From NCBI GenBank assembly GCA_050331295.1, contig JBHJGZ010000009.1, forward strand, positions 310,001 to 374,000: a stretch of DNA of 64,000 bases. The letters are read 5' to 3'. Origin of the DNA: Kuafuiihalomonas sp050331295. GTDB taxonomy: Bacteria > Myxococcota > Kuafuiibacteriia > Kuafuiibacteriales > Kuafuiibacteriaceae. Under the pieces are notes generated by a model, which saw only the letters and a program-made list of their open reading frames with translations, did not search any database and had not been told where the DNA came from. A program made the translations under genes and the position numbers. This document shows positions 35,514-43,385 of this stretch, piece after piece. Numbering within the stretch: the first letter of the stretch is position 1; each line of letters starts with the position of its first letter.

Positions 35514-36110
35514 TCAAGGCCTCGACCAGGCAAGGAGGAGATTGTTGGCGGGCATATCGAAGCTTCGTTCCAACGAGAAGCCGTTCCTTTCCGCCACTTC
35601 CTGCACCGATTCTTTTTGCCTGATGCCCCAGGACGGATCGCGCTGCCGTAACGAAGCATCGAATGCGAGGTTCGATGGGGCGGGTTCTTTGTTCGCCTCA
35701 AAATATGGACCATAGGTCGCCATGCAAATGCCGCACTTGCTTTGCAGTACCTGTGACGCGCCTTCAAACAACGCCAGCGTCACCGTCCACGGACTGATGT
35801 GAATCATGTTTGCATTGAAGATGAAATCAGCGTCCACGGACCACGGCCGGTCGAGGACGTCTAGACGGATGGGGCGTCGTGCATTCCTCAGGCCTCTGCA
35901 TTGGGCCTCGATCTGCGGAGCCCATTCCAAGGTTCGGTCCGACGGCTGAAACACGAGGTGCTCGAAATGGGCGGCGAAGTATGCGGTATGTTGACCGGTG
36001 CCGGAGCCGATTTCGAGGAGCACGCCGCGAGGAGGGAGAAGCTCCCCAAGAACCTTGCGAATCGGTTCCTTGTTGCGCTCTGCGGCGGGCGATATGGCGT
36101 GAGAACTCAT
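35514..36110 (-). CDS. DUF938 class I methyltransferase
   Basis: 198 residues from ATG 36110; the frame opens 19 codons earlier, but SSHAISPAAERNKEPI is the standard family start. SAM-binding loop LLEIGSGTGQHTAYFA, then HLVFQPSDRTLEW and FNANMIHISPW, typical of DUF938. The substrate is unknown. It is preceded, with a 60-base gap from this start, by slyX on the same strand and probably shares its transcript. Convergent with the NamZ-like gene, 7 bases apart. Confidence 0.87.
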   Translation of the reverse strand: MSSHAISPAAERNKEPIRKVLGELLPPRGVLLEIGSGTGQHTAYFAAHFEHLVFQPSDRTLEWAPQIEAQCRGLRNARRPIRLDVLDRPWSVDADFIFNANMIHISPWTVTLALFEGASQVLQSKCGICMATYGPYFEANKEPAPSNLAFDASLRQRDPSWGIRQKESVQEVAERNGFSLERSFDMPANNLLLAWSRP

Positions 36111-36170
36111 TGTTCGGAACCTCAGCATGCCGCCGAAGAGAGGCACAATCGAAGGTTTCGGCTCCACCCC

Positions 36171-36368
36171 TCAGAAGTGTGGAGGCTTCTCCTCGGACAA
36201 CGCATGGTGCGCCAGCGTCTCGAGGAGCCGTTCCAGATGATGGATCCGCTCCGTGAGCTCGGTCAGACTGTTGGTGTGCTCCAAGGTCAGTCGCTGGAGT
36301 TGCTCGATGTTGTCTTGCTGCGTCATCAGCCGCAGCTCGAGTTCGACGAATCGGCGTTCGCTTTCCAT
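36171..36368 (-). CDS. slyX: SlyX-family coiled-coil protein
   Basis: 65 residues, the usual SlyX size. A single heptad-repeat coil (ERRFVELELRLMTQQDNIEQ onward to HHLERLLETL) followed by a short tail ending KPPHF, matching the family's E-L-E-R/L pattern and its PPHY/F-like end. The function of SlyX is not established. First gene of the unit leading into DUF938. Confidence 0.8.
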   Translation of the reverse strand: MESERRFVELELRLMTQQDNIEQLQRLTLEHTNSLTELTERIHHLERLLETLAHHALSEEKPPHF

Positions 36369-36474
36369 GGCGGACGCTTTCAGCGAATTTTAGCCCGAGT
36401 CGAGTGAACGGCAGCCGTCCGACTCAAGTCGGGTCCAGTTTTGCCGAAGTTCCCCTCGGGATCGGCCGGCAGCC

Positions 36475-37644
36475 ATGGGCATGTTTTCAAAGCGGAAGAT
36501 TCCGACCGATCGGACGGCCTACACCGAAGACCTCATCTCGAAGGAAGACCACCAGGTGTCGTTGTCTCGCCAGGCCCTCTCGGACCTCGTGTCCTACCTG
36601 GGTCGAGAGAGCTTCAGCATTCCGCAGCAAAGCTGTGACCAGTTCAGGGAGCGCTGCGAGTCGCTGCAGCAGTTCTTGCTTCGAGGCCAGGTTCCGTCCA
36701 TCGATACCGGTGATTTGGACAACCTCGCGGTGGTGGCGGACCTTCCGAGTTACCCACAAAGTCCCAATCTCACCGATGCAGTCCAATACGTCATTCGACG
36801 ACGAAAGGCCGAATCGGTCTTCGTCAGCCACACGCTCCCGGCGCTGAAGAGTGCGTTCCTGGGCTTGGTCCGCGAAGTGCAAGGAGCACTCGTCGAAGAG
36901 CTCAAGGAGGACGAAGACGTGAGCCAGGTCCTGAAGGAGCTATCCAACGCGCTCGCGACCGAGGACCTGCAGGAGCTTCAGACTCAGGCGGAGCGAGCCG
37001 TGAACACCGTGTCGGTCAGCCTTCAGGCTCGCAGCCAAAGAAGCGCAACTCAGCTTGCTTCAATGGGTCATCAGATCAAGGTCTTGCGGGAGGAGTTGGT
37101 GGAGGCGGAACTCAAAGGAACAATCGATCCTTTGACACAACTGTTGAATCGAAGAGGCCTCGATTCCCGGATCGAGCAAGAGATGATGGTGTCCTGCCTC
37201 ACTGGCGAGCCACTGACCGCCGGAATGGTCGACATCGACTTCTTCAAGAGCATCAACGACCGCTTCGGCCATCCGGTGGGCGACCGCGCGATCCGGCACG
37301 TGGCAGACCTTCTGGCCCAGACTTTCAAGGATAAATCCAGCTTGCTGTGTCGCTGGGGCGGCGAAGAGTACCTGGTGGTGCTGCCGAACCATTCTGAGTG
37401 GGCAGCCGCCAAACGCCTCGACGTCTTCCGGGATCGTTTGGCCAATCGTCCCATGATTCTGGACGCTCGAAAGCTCACGATGACCGCGTCCGTGGGTGTG
37501 GCCTCCTGGACGCCCGAGGAGACCTCGGAAGCATGGATCGCCCGTGCAGACCAGGCGATGTATGGCGCCAAGCGCGAGGGGAGGAATCAGGTCATCCGAT
37601 GGTCGAAACGACCTCCGAGTTCCGAAGACGTATCGCTTGGTTGA
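36475..37644 (+). CDS. GGDEF diguanylate cyclase with novel N-terminal domain
   Basis: 389 residues, soluble. The C-terminal GGDEF domain (about 215-375) opens with DPLTQLLNRRGLD, has the metal Asp in DIDFFKSINDRFGH, and the active site WGGEEYLVVLP (Tyr in place of the last Phe, generally tolerated). It should make c-di-GMP from two GTP; no RxxD inhibitory site is obvious. Residues 1-210 contain a helical unrecognised segment ending in a coiled coil that probably dimerises the cyclase. No membrane segment or known sensor. It overlaps the next gene by about 8 bases. Confidence 0.9.
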   Translation: MGMFSKRKIPTDRTAYTEDLISKEDHQVSLSRQALSDLVSYLGRESFSIPQQSCDQFRERCESLQQFLLRGQVPSIDTGDLDNLAVVADLPSYPQSPNLTDAVQYVIRRRKAESVFVSHTLPALKSAFLGLVREVQGALVEELKEDEDVSQVLKELSNALATEDLQELQTQAERAVNTVSVSLQARSQRSATQLASMGHQIKVLREELVEAELKGTIDPLTQLLNRRGLDSRIEQEMMVSCLTGEPLTAGMVDIDFFKSINDRFGHPVGDRAIRHVADLLAQTFKDKSSLLCRWGGEEYLVVLPNHSEWAAAKRLDVFRDRLANRPMILDARKLTMTASVGVASWTPEETSEAWIARADQAMYGAKREGRNQVIRWSKRPPSSEDVSLG

Positions 37645-38659
37645 AGTCCCCCGTACTTTCCGACAGCTTAGCCTGGTGGCCGCCGTAACAAGCTTCCTGG
37701 AACGTCACTTCCTGCATTTCAACGCCCGAGAAGCCCTCGAGGCCGCCAAAGCGTACGACGCTCACATTCGAGCCGGAGGAAAGATGCTCGTCAGTCTGGC
37801 CGGTGCGATGTCGACGGCGCAGATCGGTCGGATCCTCGCCCGAATGATACGCGGCGGTAAGGTTCATGCCATCAGCTGCACGGGAGCCAACCTGGAAGAG
37901 GACGTTTTCGCGTTGCTGGCCTTGGACGCATACGAGCGACTTCCGCATTGGCGGGCCCTGAGTGCCACAGACGAGCAGGATTTGTGCGAACGAGGCATGA
38001 ATCGCGTGACGGATACCGCGATCCCGGAAACCGTCATGCGCGAACTGGAACATCGTTTGATCGAGTGTTGGAGTCGGGCGTGCCGGGAACGACAGCGCTT
38101 TACGCCGAGTCAGTTCATGTTTCAGGTGTTGGATGACCCGACCTTGCCTCAACATTTCAAGCTGCCTCGAGAAGAGAGCTGGGTATGGGCGGCCAAGGAG
38201 CGTCAAATTCCGGTCTACACGCCAGGTTGGGAAGACAGCAGCACCGGAAACTTCTTCTCCGCCGCGGTCTGGCGAGGAGACGTGGAGCATCACCAGTGCG
38301 TCCGAACCGGCACCGAGCAGTTCGAAGACCTGATGCGTTGGTACCTGCACGAGACCGAGACCAGAGATGCTTCGACGCCGAGCGTCGGCTTCTTTCAGGT
38401 GGGAGGCGGGATCGCCGGCGATTTCGCCATCTGTGCCGTTCCTTGTCTCTACCAGGACCTCAAGAAGAAGGATGTCCCCTTGTGGGGATACTTCGCTCAG
38501 GTGTCAGACGCTGTGACCAGCTACGGTGGATACTCGGGTGCTGTTCCGAACGAAAAGATCACCTGGGGCAAGCTGGACGTCGAAACGCCGAAGTTCATGA
38601 TCCAATCAGACGCGACCATCGTCGCCCCGTTGATCTTCGCGTATGTCCTCGGTGACTGA
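37637..38659 (+). CDS. Deoxyhypusine synthase-like protein
   Basis: 340 residues from TTG 37637; this start is inferred, since it puts the conserved core (FLERHFLHFNAREALEAAK) about 16 residues in, as in bacterial homologues. ATG 37562 or 37496 would add GGDEF-overlapping sequence. NAD-dependent family that transfers the aminobutyl group of spermidine. Motifs: AGGKMLVSLAGAMSTAQIG, HAISCTGANLEED, GFFQVGGGIAGDFAI, GGYSGAVPNEKI and the imine-forming Lys in WGKLDV at K312. In Bacteria lacking eIF5A these proteins act in polyamine synthesis, e.g. homospermidine. No shown target gene here. Confidence 0.85.
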   Translation: MVEVPRTFRQLSLVAAVTSFLERHFLHFNAREALEAAKAYDAHIRAGGKMLVSLAGAMSTAQIGRILARMIRGGKVHAISCTGANLEEDVFALLALDAYERLPHWRALSATDEQDLCERGMNRVTDTAIPETVMRELEHRLIECWSRACRERQRFTPSQFMFQVLDDPTLPQHFKLPREESWVWAAKERQIPVYTPGWEDSSTGNFFSAAVWRGDVEHHQCVRTGTEQFEDLMRWYLHETETRDASTPSVGFFQVGGGIAGDFAICAVPCLYQDLKKKDVPLWGYFAQVSDAVTSYGGYSGAVPNEKITWGKLDVETPKFMIQSDATIVAPLIFAYVLGD

Positions 38660-38710
38660 AGCCCCGTAAAGAATCGAGCCCAGCTGCGCGAGGATTCGGT
38701 AAACGGCTCC

Positions 38711-39973
38711 ATGGGTCGCTCATCCGAAGCCCTTCTCCGGACCGACGGGCCCGACGGGTTGGGTCTTCCATGGTCGTTCGGCCGGCGCCAGGACACACCG
38801 GTTGGCCTCGACGTGAACCGGGCCGCGAAGGCTCTGAGGTTGGCCGAAGCCGCGGCTCGACGGGGCGCTACGGACCGAGCGCGTCGGCTGGCTATCGCAT
38901 CCTGGACCGGACTCGCGGGCGGGCCATCTCGAGACATCGAGTGCCGCGCCAGTGCTCTCATCGGGCGTCTTCTCCTGGCTTCGCACCGCTGGAAGGAGGC
39001 CGAAGCGTGGCTCCAGCAGGCGACGGGAGCCATTCCGGGGAGCAGAAACTCTGACATCGATGTCCTGTTTTGGCTGGGCGTGGCCGCTTTCCATTGCGGA
39101 AAACTCGATCTGGCCTGCACGCGGTGGAGCGCGGCAGAGGTCTCGGCGCGGCGAGCGGGGGCCAGCGACCTGGAGATCCGGTTCGCTGGAATGATCGCGT
39201 GGCTCTGGGCGCTGCAGAGCGGCTCCGAGCCGGCGTTGGATCGTCTCCGGGAACTGGCCCGGTCCGCGTGGAGGATGGGGGCGGCGGAGAGCGCGGTTCG
39301 CCTGGAAGCTCATCTCGGGATCCTCGAAGCCCGCCGCGGTCGGGGCTCCGACGCTCGGCGGAGACTCGAAGCCGCCAAGGTCTCTCGATCGGATTCCCTC
39401 CTCGACGTCCTCATCGAGGCCGCGCAGTCCGAGATGGACCGAATCGAAGGCGTGCGGGCTTCGTCGTCCCCACTTTCCGCGAGTCCACGGCAGGCGGACG
39501 GGATCCCGAGGCACCAACCGACCAGGAACGGTCTTCCGCTGGACTTCGCCATCGAAGTGGATGTTCTGCGCCGGAGCCGCTCGACGGCCAATGTTTTTGT
39601 CTCGCCTTACGCCCCTCCGTCTCCAGTTCGCGTGGAACGCCAGGGGTCCTGGTTTCAAGCACCCGGCATGGAACGGGTGGACTGTCGGCGTCGCCCGGTG
39701 CTGCGACGACTGGTGGTCGAACTGGCTCGGCAGCGCCTCGCCCGGCCAGGTGAACCCATCGCTGCATTGCAGCTGTTCGCAGTGGGGTGGCCCGACCAGA
39801 ATATTTGCCAGACGTCGGCCAAGAATCGCCTCAAGGTCGCGATCTCCACCCTTCGCAAGATGGGTTTCGGTCAAGGACTGATCGGTGACCGCAGCGGCTA
39901 TCGGATTTCCGCGGACGTGCCCGTCGAGTTGATCGAGCCGGATGCACCCGACGAACGACCTCGTCTCTCCTGA
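38711..39973 (+). CDS. TPR protein with C-terminal winged-helix-like domain
   Basis: 420 residues, no signal peptide. Residues 30-255 are helical repeats (AAKALRLAEAAARRGATDRA, LLASHRWKEAEAWLQQA, LGVAAFHCGKLDLACTRWS). From about 325 it resembles the OmpR/SARP type DNA-binding fold: RRRPVLRRLVVELARQRL, LQLFAVGWPDQ, AKNRLKVAISTLRKMGFGQGLIGDRSGYRIS. The wHTH recognition helix fits the KNRLKVAISTLRKMG stretch. A soluble DNA-binding regulator is therefore likely. It sits just before the Glt-like operon and could control it. A 569-codon antisense frame overlaps it and is rejected. Confidence 0.75.
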   Translation: MGRSSEALLRTDGPDGLGLPWSFGRRQDTPVGLDVNRAAKALRLAEAAARRGATDRARRLAIASWTGLAGGPSRDIECRASALIGRLLLASHRWKEAEAWLQQATGAIPGSRNSDIDVLFWLGVAAFHCGKLDLACTRWSAAEVSARRAGASDLEIRFAGMIAWLWALQSGSEPALDRLRELARSAWRMGAAESAVRLEAHLGILEARRGRGSDARRRLEAAKVSRSDSLLDVLIEAAQSEMDRIEGVRASSSPLSASPRQADGIPRHQPTRNGLPLDFAIEVDVLRRSRSTANVFVSPYAPPSPVRVERQGSWFQAPGMERVDCRRRPVLRRLVVELARQRLARPGEPIAALQLFAVGWPDQNICQTSAKNRLKVAISTLRKMGFGQGLIGDRSGYRISADVPVELIEPDAPDERPRLS

Positions 39974-40254
39974 TGGACTTTGTGGGTAGGGACTCTGTCC
40001 ACACCGGATGCTGACGGGTGAGCCCCCAGGACGAGTCGGATCCCCCGCGGGCCCGACTCCGTCCGAGGCATCGCTCAACTCGAAGGACCCACGACCGATT
40101 TGCTGGCTCGGATACCCGAAACGGGGGTGCGATCTATCACCACACGGGCGTGAGCCCGGCAAAGCGAGGACCGTTATGGCCAGCCGCGAAGGATGATAGG
40201 CTCCCGGAATGAGACGGGGCTTGGACACGAAGTCCCTCTCGGGAGAAGGCATCG
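39974..40254. other. Intergenic region before the Glt-like operon
   Basis: 281 bases with no convincing gene. It must hold the operon promoter, but no clear -35/-10 pair stands out. A short hairpin (CGGGC-GTGA-GCCCG) lies at 40145-40158, and GGGAGAAGG about 8 bases before ATG 40255 serves as ribosome-binding site. Confidence 0.5.
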
Positions 40255-41049
40255 ATGATGAGGCGTGCGTGGGGTGTTTGCATCGGAATCTGGGTCTTGG
40301 GCTTGAGTGCCCAAGCGCTTGCCCAGGCTCAACCCGACTCGGAGACACCGTCGACCGGGTCCGACCTCGACGACGGTGAAGCGTCCGATGCATCCGAGTT
40401 CGAAACGGATGCGGTCCCATCGAATCCAACGCTCGAGGACACCGACCACGCAGTGCGTCTTCGCGGACTTGAAGAGCAGGTAAACGAGCTTAAAGAGCGG
40501 GTCTTTCGAAGCAAGGCTCGCCTTCTGCTGCTCCGGGAGACGGTCCTCAACGGCGTCATCTCCGGCGCCCGAGCTCGGATCGTCCACCGCAACAACATGG
40601 GCTCGGCATTTCGGCTGGAAGAGGTGCAATATGCGCTGGACGGCTCGCCCCTTCTGAATCGCATTGCGCGAGGCAATGATCTCGACCGGCAAAAAGAGAT
40701 CGAGCTGTTCGACGGTTCGATCGTTCCCGGCAACCACAACCTTTCGGTGTACCTGTTGTTTCGAGGAAACGGGTACGGCGTCTTTTCCTACTTGAAGGGA
40801 TACATTTTCAAGGTTCGCTCGAGCTATGCCTTCGTTGCGGAGGAGGGCAAAGTGACCAACGTCAGAGCGGTAGCATACGAGAAGGGTGGCTTCACGACCG
40901 ACCTCCAGGACCGAGTCGCGATCCGCTACGACGTGGAGACGAAGCAGGACGTTCGAACGGACGAAGAGCTATCCGAGTCCGACGATGCGGCCTCCGATGC
41001 AGAAGAAGCCGAAGCGCCCACGCCGGAGGGAAGTGAGCCGGAGCCATGA
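40255..41049 (+). CDS. Secreted coiled-coil protein, first gene of Glt-like operon
   Basis: 264 residues. Signal peptide (WGVCIGIWVLGLSAQALA-QAQP), an acidic linker, then a short coiled coil (RLRGLEEQVNELKERVFRSK) and a beta-rich domain (NHNLSVYLLFRGNGYGVFSYL, YIFKVRSSYAFV). The C-terminus is very acidic (DEELSESDDAASDAEE). Periplasmic location is likely. The last bases overlap the start of the next gene (ATGA). I do not recognise the family; a role as an accessory of the envelope complex is inferred only from the operon. Confidence 0.8.
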   Translation: MMRRAWGVCIGIWVLGLSAQALAQAQPDSETPSTGSDLDDGEASDASEFETDAVPSNPTLEDTDHAVRLRGLEEQVNELKERVFRSKARLLLLRETVLNGVISGARARIVHRNNMGSAFRLEEVQYALDGSPLLNRIARGNDLDRQKEIELFDGSIVPGNHNLSVYLLFRGNGYGVFSYLKGYIFKVRSSYAFVAEEGKVTNVRAVAYEKGGFTTDLQDRVAIRYDVETKQDVRTDEELSESDDAASDAEEAEAPTPEGSEPEP

Positions 41050-43385
41050 GTCCGGTCGCTGTAGCCATCGCCGTCTGGGTCGCCGTGGGCGCGGATGGTT
41101 TCTCGGTGGAAGAAGCAGGTCGGGCCGCCGACCGGGTCGACCGTCGCATCGCTCAGATGCAGGTTGACCTGCGGCGTACCGAAGAGAGCGTCGGAGTCGG
41201 CCTCGCACATCAGCCGTCCACGTTCGAGCGTCGGCTCGCAGATGCCGATGTCCAGTTGTTGCTCGAAGACTATTGGCGGGCCGCGGTTCTTCTTCTTGAT
41301 GCAGTCGAATCGCCCGCCAACCGAAACCACCCTCGATACGACGAAGCGGTCTACAAGCTTGCTCTGGCGCTCCGCTTGTCGCGGAACTTTGGGAGCGCGC
41401 ATCGATACTATCAGCAGATCCTTTATCGCGTTGAGGGGGAGCGTCTGACCGACGTGGTCGAAGGGTTGTTGGACATCGCGACGAAGACGTCGAACTTCGA
41501 AGGCGTCGAGCAGTACATCGCACGTCTCCGAGAAGCTGGGGGTTTGGACCGACCCGACGTCGATTACCTCCACGGAAAGACGTTGTATCAGCTGGGGAGA
41601 AACGAGCCGCAGCGCCTTCAGGCGGCGCTTCAATTGTTTCGGCGAATCCCTCCAAACGCTGAAGTGGCGCCCCGGGCTGCCTATTTCTCGGGCGTGACTC
41701 TGGTCCGCATGAACAATTATCCCGAGGCCATCACGGAGTTCCGCCGGACCCTCGAGCTTCTGGCCGACAGACCAGAGGAAGAACAGCTTCGAGACCTCAC
41801 GTTTCTGTCCCTGGGGCGTCTTCACCAGGAGGTGGGACAAGTGGGGTCATCGATCGAGGCCTACGCAGAAATCCCAGAAAGCAGTCCCCATTTTTCGCAG
41901 ATGCTCTTCGAGCGGTCCTGGACATTCGTGAAGATGGCCAACCAAGCCGAGTTCGAGAAGGACCAGCGGACGTTCTTGGAGCAGGCATTGGTTTCGACGG
42001 AGCTGCTCATGGCTACCGCACCCGAGCCCCGGCTGTTCGCACAGGCGCGGCTTCTGCAGGGTAATCTGCAGATCCGGCTCGGCGCTTCGGAGACCGCCTA
42101 CGACACGTTCGAGTCGGTGATCGATCGCTATGGCACTTCCAAGAGGGAGCTGGCCCAGTTCGTCCGAAACCAAGAAGACACCCAAGCCTTCTTCGACCAA
42201 ATCATCGAAGCACGGCTCGACGGCCTCGACCCGGCTCGAGTCGGGCTCCCAGAGCTCGCCGTCGATTTCGTGCTGGAGGAGGAGAGTACCCAGCGCCTGC
42301 TGAGCGTGGAGCGAGATATCATCGAAACCCAAGCGGATCTGGAAGAGAGTCGAGAAATCATCGATGTCCTCACCGAAACGCTGGAGGGCGACGGTCGCTA
42401 TCGAATGTTTCGAGGGCTCGAGGCCAGTCACGACCGCGCGGTGGGTATCTACAACCGTTGGCTCACCACGGAACTCGACCTTTTGGAGTTTGAGCGTGCG
42501 GCCGTCGAGCCCTATATCGGTTCCGTCGCCTCCGAGACCGACAGGATACACGAAGATGTTCTCGCCATTGCACAGAAGATTCGGAGCCTCCCCACCGACC
42601 TCGATGGCGTTCGGGAGCAACGGTCGGACGTCGAAGTCGCGTATCAAGAGGCGAATCTTCAAGCCTACAAGCTCACGTACCGAGTTTCCGCGATGCGGTC
42701 CGAGCTGCAGGCGGTACGAAGCTGGCTCAATCAGAACCGCAGCACGTTGAGTCCTGTGGAGACCGAAGTCGTCGAAGACCGTATCGAGCGCACGAAAGAG
42801 CGGGTCGCGCAGCTCGAGATGCGTCTCGAGGCCCTCCTCAAAGAGATCCGAACGACCGCAGTGGCTGCCAGCGCGAATCTCGCTTCGAGCCGATCACGAA
42901 GCCTGGCTGCTCGGTTCCTTGAAGCCCGAGACCAGGAGTTGGCGCTGCTTGGTCGAGGTCGGGTCACTGCTCCGAACGAGGTGCTCGGATTACTCAGCCG
43001 TTATGACCAGCAACGGCGCACGCTGGCGACGATTCGCCTGGAACTCGAGCGTCTGGAGGCCCGGATTCGCACTCGAGTCGAAGACCGGGTCACGGAGGTG
43101 CGACAGCAGCTCGCGCGAGAGTCGGCTCGAGTCGATGAGGCAGGAGACCGGTTCAGGGAAGTCCGCACGACCACGCAGCGGGTGTTGGGGCCGGTGAGCG
43201 AGCGGACCCTGGCAGCGGTCCAGGATCGATTCGACGGACTGGTGCTGGAGGCCGACGTGGGGGTCATCGACGTGGCGTGGGCTCGCAAGCAGGCGGAAAC
43301 CGAGAAGGTGACGGAGCTCGTTCAGGAACTCCAAGAACGAACCCAGGCCTTGGAGGCCGAATTCGCGGACGTGCTGGAAGAGTGA
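41046..43385 (+). CDS. TPR and coiled-coil envelope protein
   Basis: 779 residues, with an N-terminal signal-like stretch (SPVAVAIAVWVAVGADGFS). Residues about 60-340 are TPR-like helical repeats (YWRAAVLLLDAVESP, KLALALRLSRNFGSAHRYYQQIL, YFSGVTLVRMNNYPEAITEFRR). From about 390 to 779 it is long, Arg/Glu-rich coiled coil (ERDIIETQADLEESREIID, ERTKERVAQLEMRLEALLKE). Such a rod could bridge layers in the periplasm. It overlaps both neighbours (ATGA and TGATG), so the genes are coupled. No known family name can be given. Confidence 0.82.
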   Translation: MSPVAVAIAVWVAVGADGFSVEEAGRAADRVDRRIAQMQVDLRRTEESVGVGLAHQPSTFERRLADADVQLLLEDYWRAAVLLLDAVESPANRNHPRYDEAVYKLALALRLSRNFGSAHRYYQQILYRVEGERLTDVVEGLLDIATKTSNFEGVEQYIARLREAGGLDRPDVDYLHGKTLYQLGRNEPQRLQAALQLFRRIPPNAEVAPRAAYFSGVTLVRMNNYPEAITEFRRTLELLADRPEEEQLRDLTFLSLGRLHQEVGQVGSSIEAYAEIPESSPHFSQMLFERSWTFVKMANQAEFEKDQRTFLEQALVSTELLMATAPEPRLFAQARLLQGNLQIRLGASETAYDTFESVIDRYGTSKRELAQFVRNQEDTQAFFDQIIEARLDGLDPARVGLPELAVDFVLEEESTQRLLSVERDIIETQADLEESREIIDVLTETLEGDGRYRMFRGLEASHDRAVGIYNRWLTTELDLLEFERAAVEPYIGSVASETDRIHEDVLAIAQKIRSLPTDLDGVREQRSDVEVAYQEANLQAYKLTYRVSAMRSELQAVRSWLNQNRSTLSPVETEVVEDRIERTKERVAQLEMRLEALLKEIRTTAVAASANLASSRSRSLAARFLEARDQELALLGRGRVTAPNEVLGLLSRYDQQRRTLATIRLELERLEARIRTRVEDRVTEVRQQLARESARVDEAGDRFREVRTTTQRVLGPVSERTLAAVQDRFDGLVLEADVGVIDVAWARKQAETEKVTELVQELQERTQALEAEFADVLEE

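Noticed and set aside
38720..40429. 569-codon frame on the minus strand
   Set aside because: Antisense to the TPR/winged-helix gene; its translation is Arg/Pro/Ser-rich without domains, as expected for a shadow in GC-rich DNA.
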